Below are positions 63,859-64,000 of a DNA stretch of 64,000 nt, piece by piece (the first letter of the stretch is position 1; each line of letters opens with the position of its first letter). Under the pieces are notes generated by a model. The model saw only the letters and a program-made list of their open reading frames with translations. It was not told where the DNA came from and made no database searches. Position numbers and translations under genes: made by a program. The DNA comes from Shewanella salipaludis (GTDB taxonomy: Bacteria > Pseudomonadota > Gammaproteobacteria > Enterobacterales > Shewanellaceae), in NCBI RefSeq assembly GCF_012911865.1, contig NZ_JAAXYH010000013.1, forward strand, positions 1 to 64,000, written 5' to 3'.

Positions 63859-64000
63859 ATGAATTTTAAACTAGCAAGCACCCTGGCAGCGTTATTGGCC
63901 ACGGCCAGTCTCTCGTTAAGCGGCTGTGCATCGACCTCGTTGGACGACAGTCACGCAGATATCGCCGGCAAGCTGGTCGTCGCCCCCGTGATGCCTGACT
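63859..64000 (+). CDS. lipoprotein, partial (NlpI position)
   Basis: The first 47 residues are visible and the gene runs off the window. ATG at 63859 with AGGA upstream; an overlapping ATG at 63855 closes at once. A lipoprotein signal is clear: TLAALLATASLSLSGC then ASTSLDD. In E. coli the gene after pnp is nlpI, a TPR lipoprotein, so this is the likely identity, but no TPR is visible yet. Confidence 0.7.
   Translation, partial: MNFKLASTLAALLATASLSLSGCASTSLDDSHADIAGKLVVAPVMPD

Overview
The window is a chromosome segment of a gammaproteobacterium, most likely Shewanella or a close relative. The evidence is the conserved blocks proB-proA, dnaK-dnaJ, fklB-dapB-carA-carB, greA/yhbY/rlmE-ftsH-folP-glmM-tpiA-secG-tRNALeu, and tRNAfMet-rimP-nusA-infB-rbfA-truB-rpsO-pnp, with protein sequences close to but distinct from E. 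coli. No search could be run, so the genus is an inference.

Layout. 1-2340 (minus strand) is a probable effector/immunity island: one intact ~308-residue putative membrane-acting toxin, its four-helix immunity gene, and a second diverged immunity copy preceded by a ~20-codon remnant of a toxin C-terminus. 2700-3880 holds a cupin dioxygenase-like gene divergent from a MarR regulator, with two perfect palindromes between them. 3945-7198 has two peptidases (pepD and an M17 aminopeptidase). 7341-7800 looks like an independent structured transcript with strong promoter, folded 5' part, 32-codon ORF and strong terminator, ahead of proBA. ybaK and the heat-shock operon dnaKJ follow, with two sigma32-type promoters.

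14590-31640 is an accessory zone between dnaJ and fklB. It contains a palindromic repeat, an integron-like run of gene cassettes with attC-type sites and no integrase in view (secreted protein, HEPN-domain protein, GFA-family protein, serine hydrolase), a LysR-controlled VOC/SnoaL pair, a decayed IS5-type element, and a ~6 kb block bounded by ~90-bp direct repeats. That block carries a divergent pair: a membrane-anchored CadC/ToxR-like regulator and a membrane-fused spermidine-synthase-like protein. A DEAD-box helicase, a His/Arg-rich secreted protein, a Mut7-C RNase protein, a membrane/HTH pair and an M48 lipoprotein peptidase follow.

32652-45474 returns to core metabolism (fklB, dapB, carAB, an RluA-like pseudouridine synthase) and contains a Fur-box-preceded minus-strand operon: outer-membrane barrel, FMN-binding protein with a flavinylation motif, ApbE, and a four-helix protein with bis-histidine pairs. 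This looks like an iron-regulated extracytoplasmic flavin/haem electron-transfer system. 44598-64000 is the translation/transcription core (greA to pnp). rpsO is followed by a three-copy tandem array made from its own 3' end, and a GGDEF-EAL gene sits on the opposite strand between rpsO and pnp. The window ends inside a lipoprotein gene in the nlpI position.
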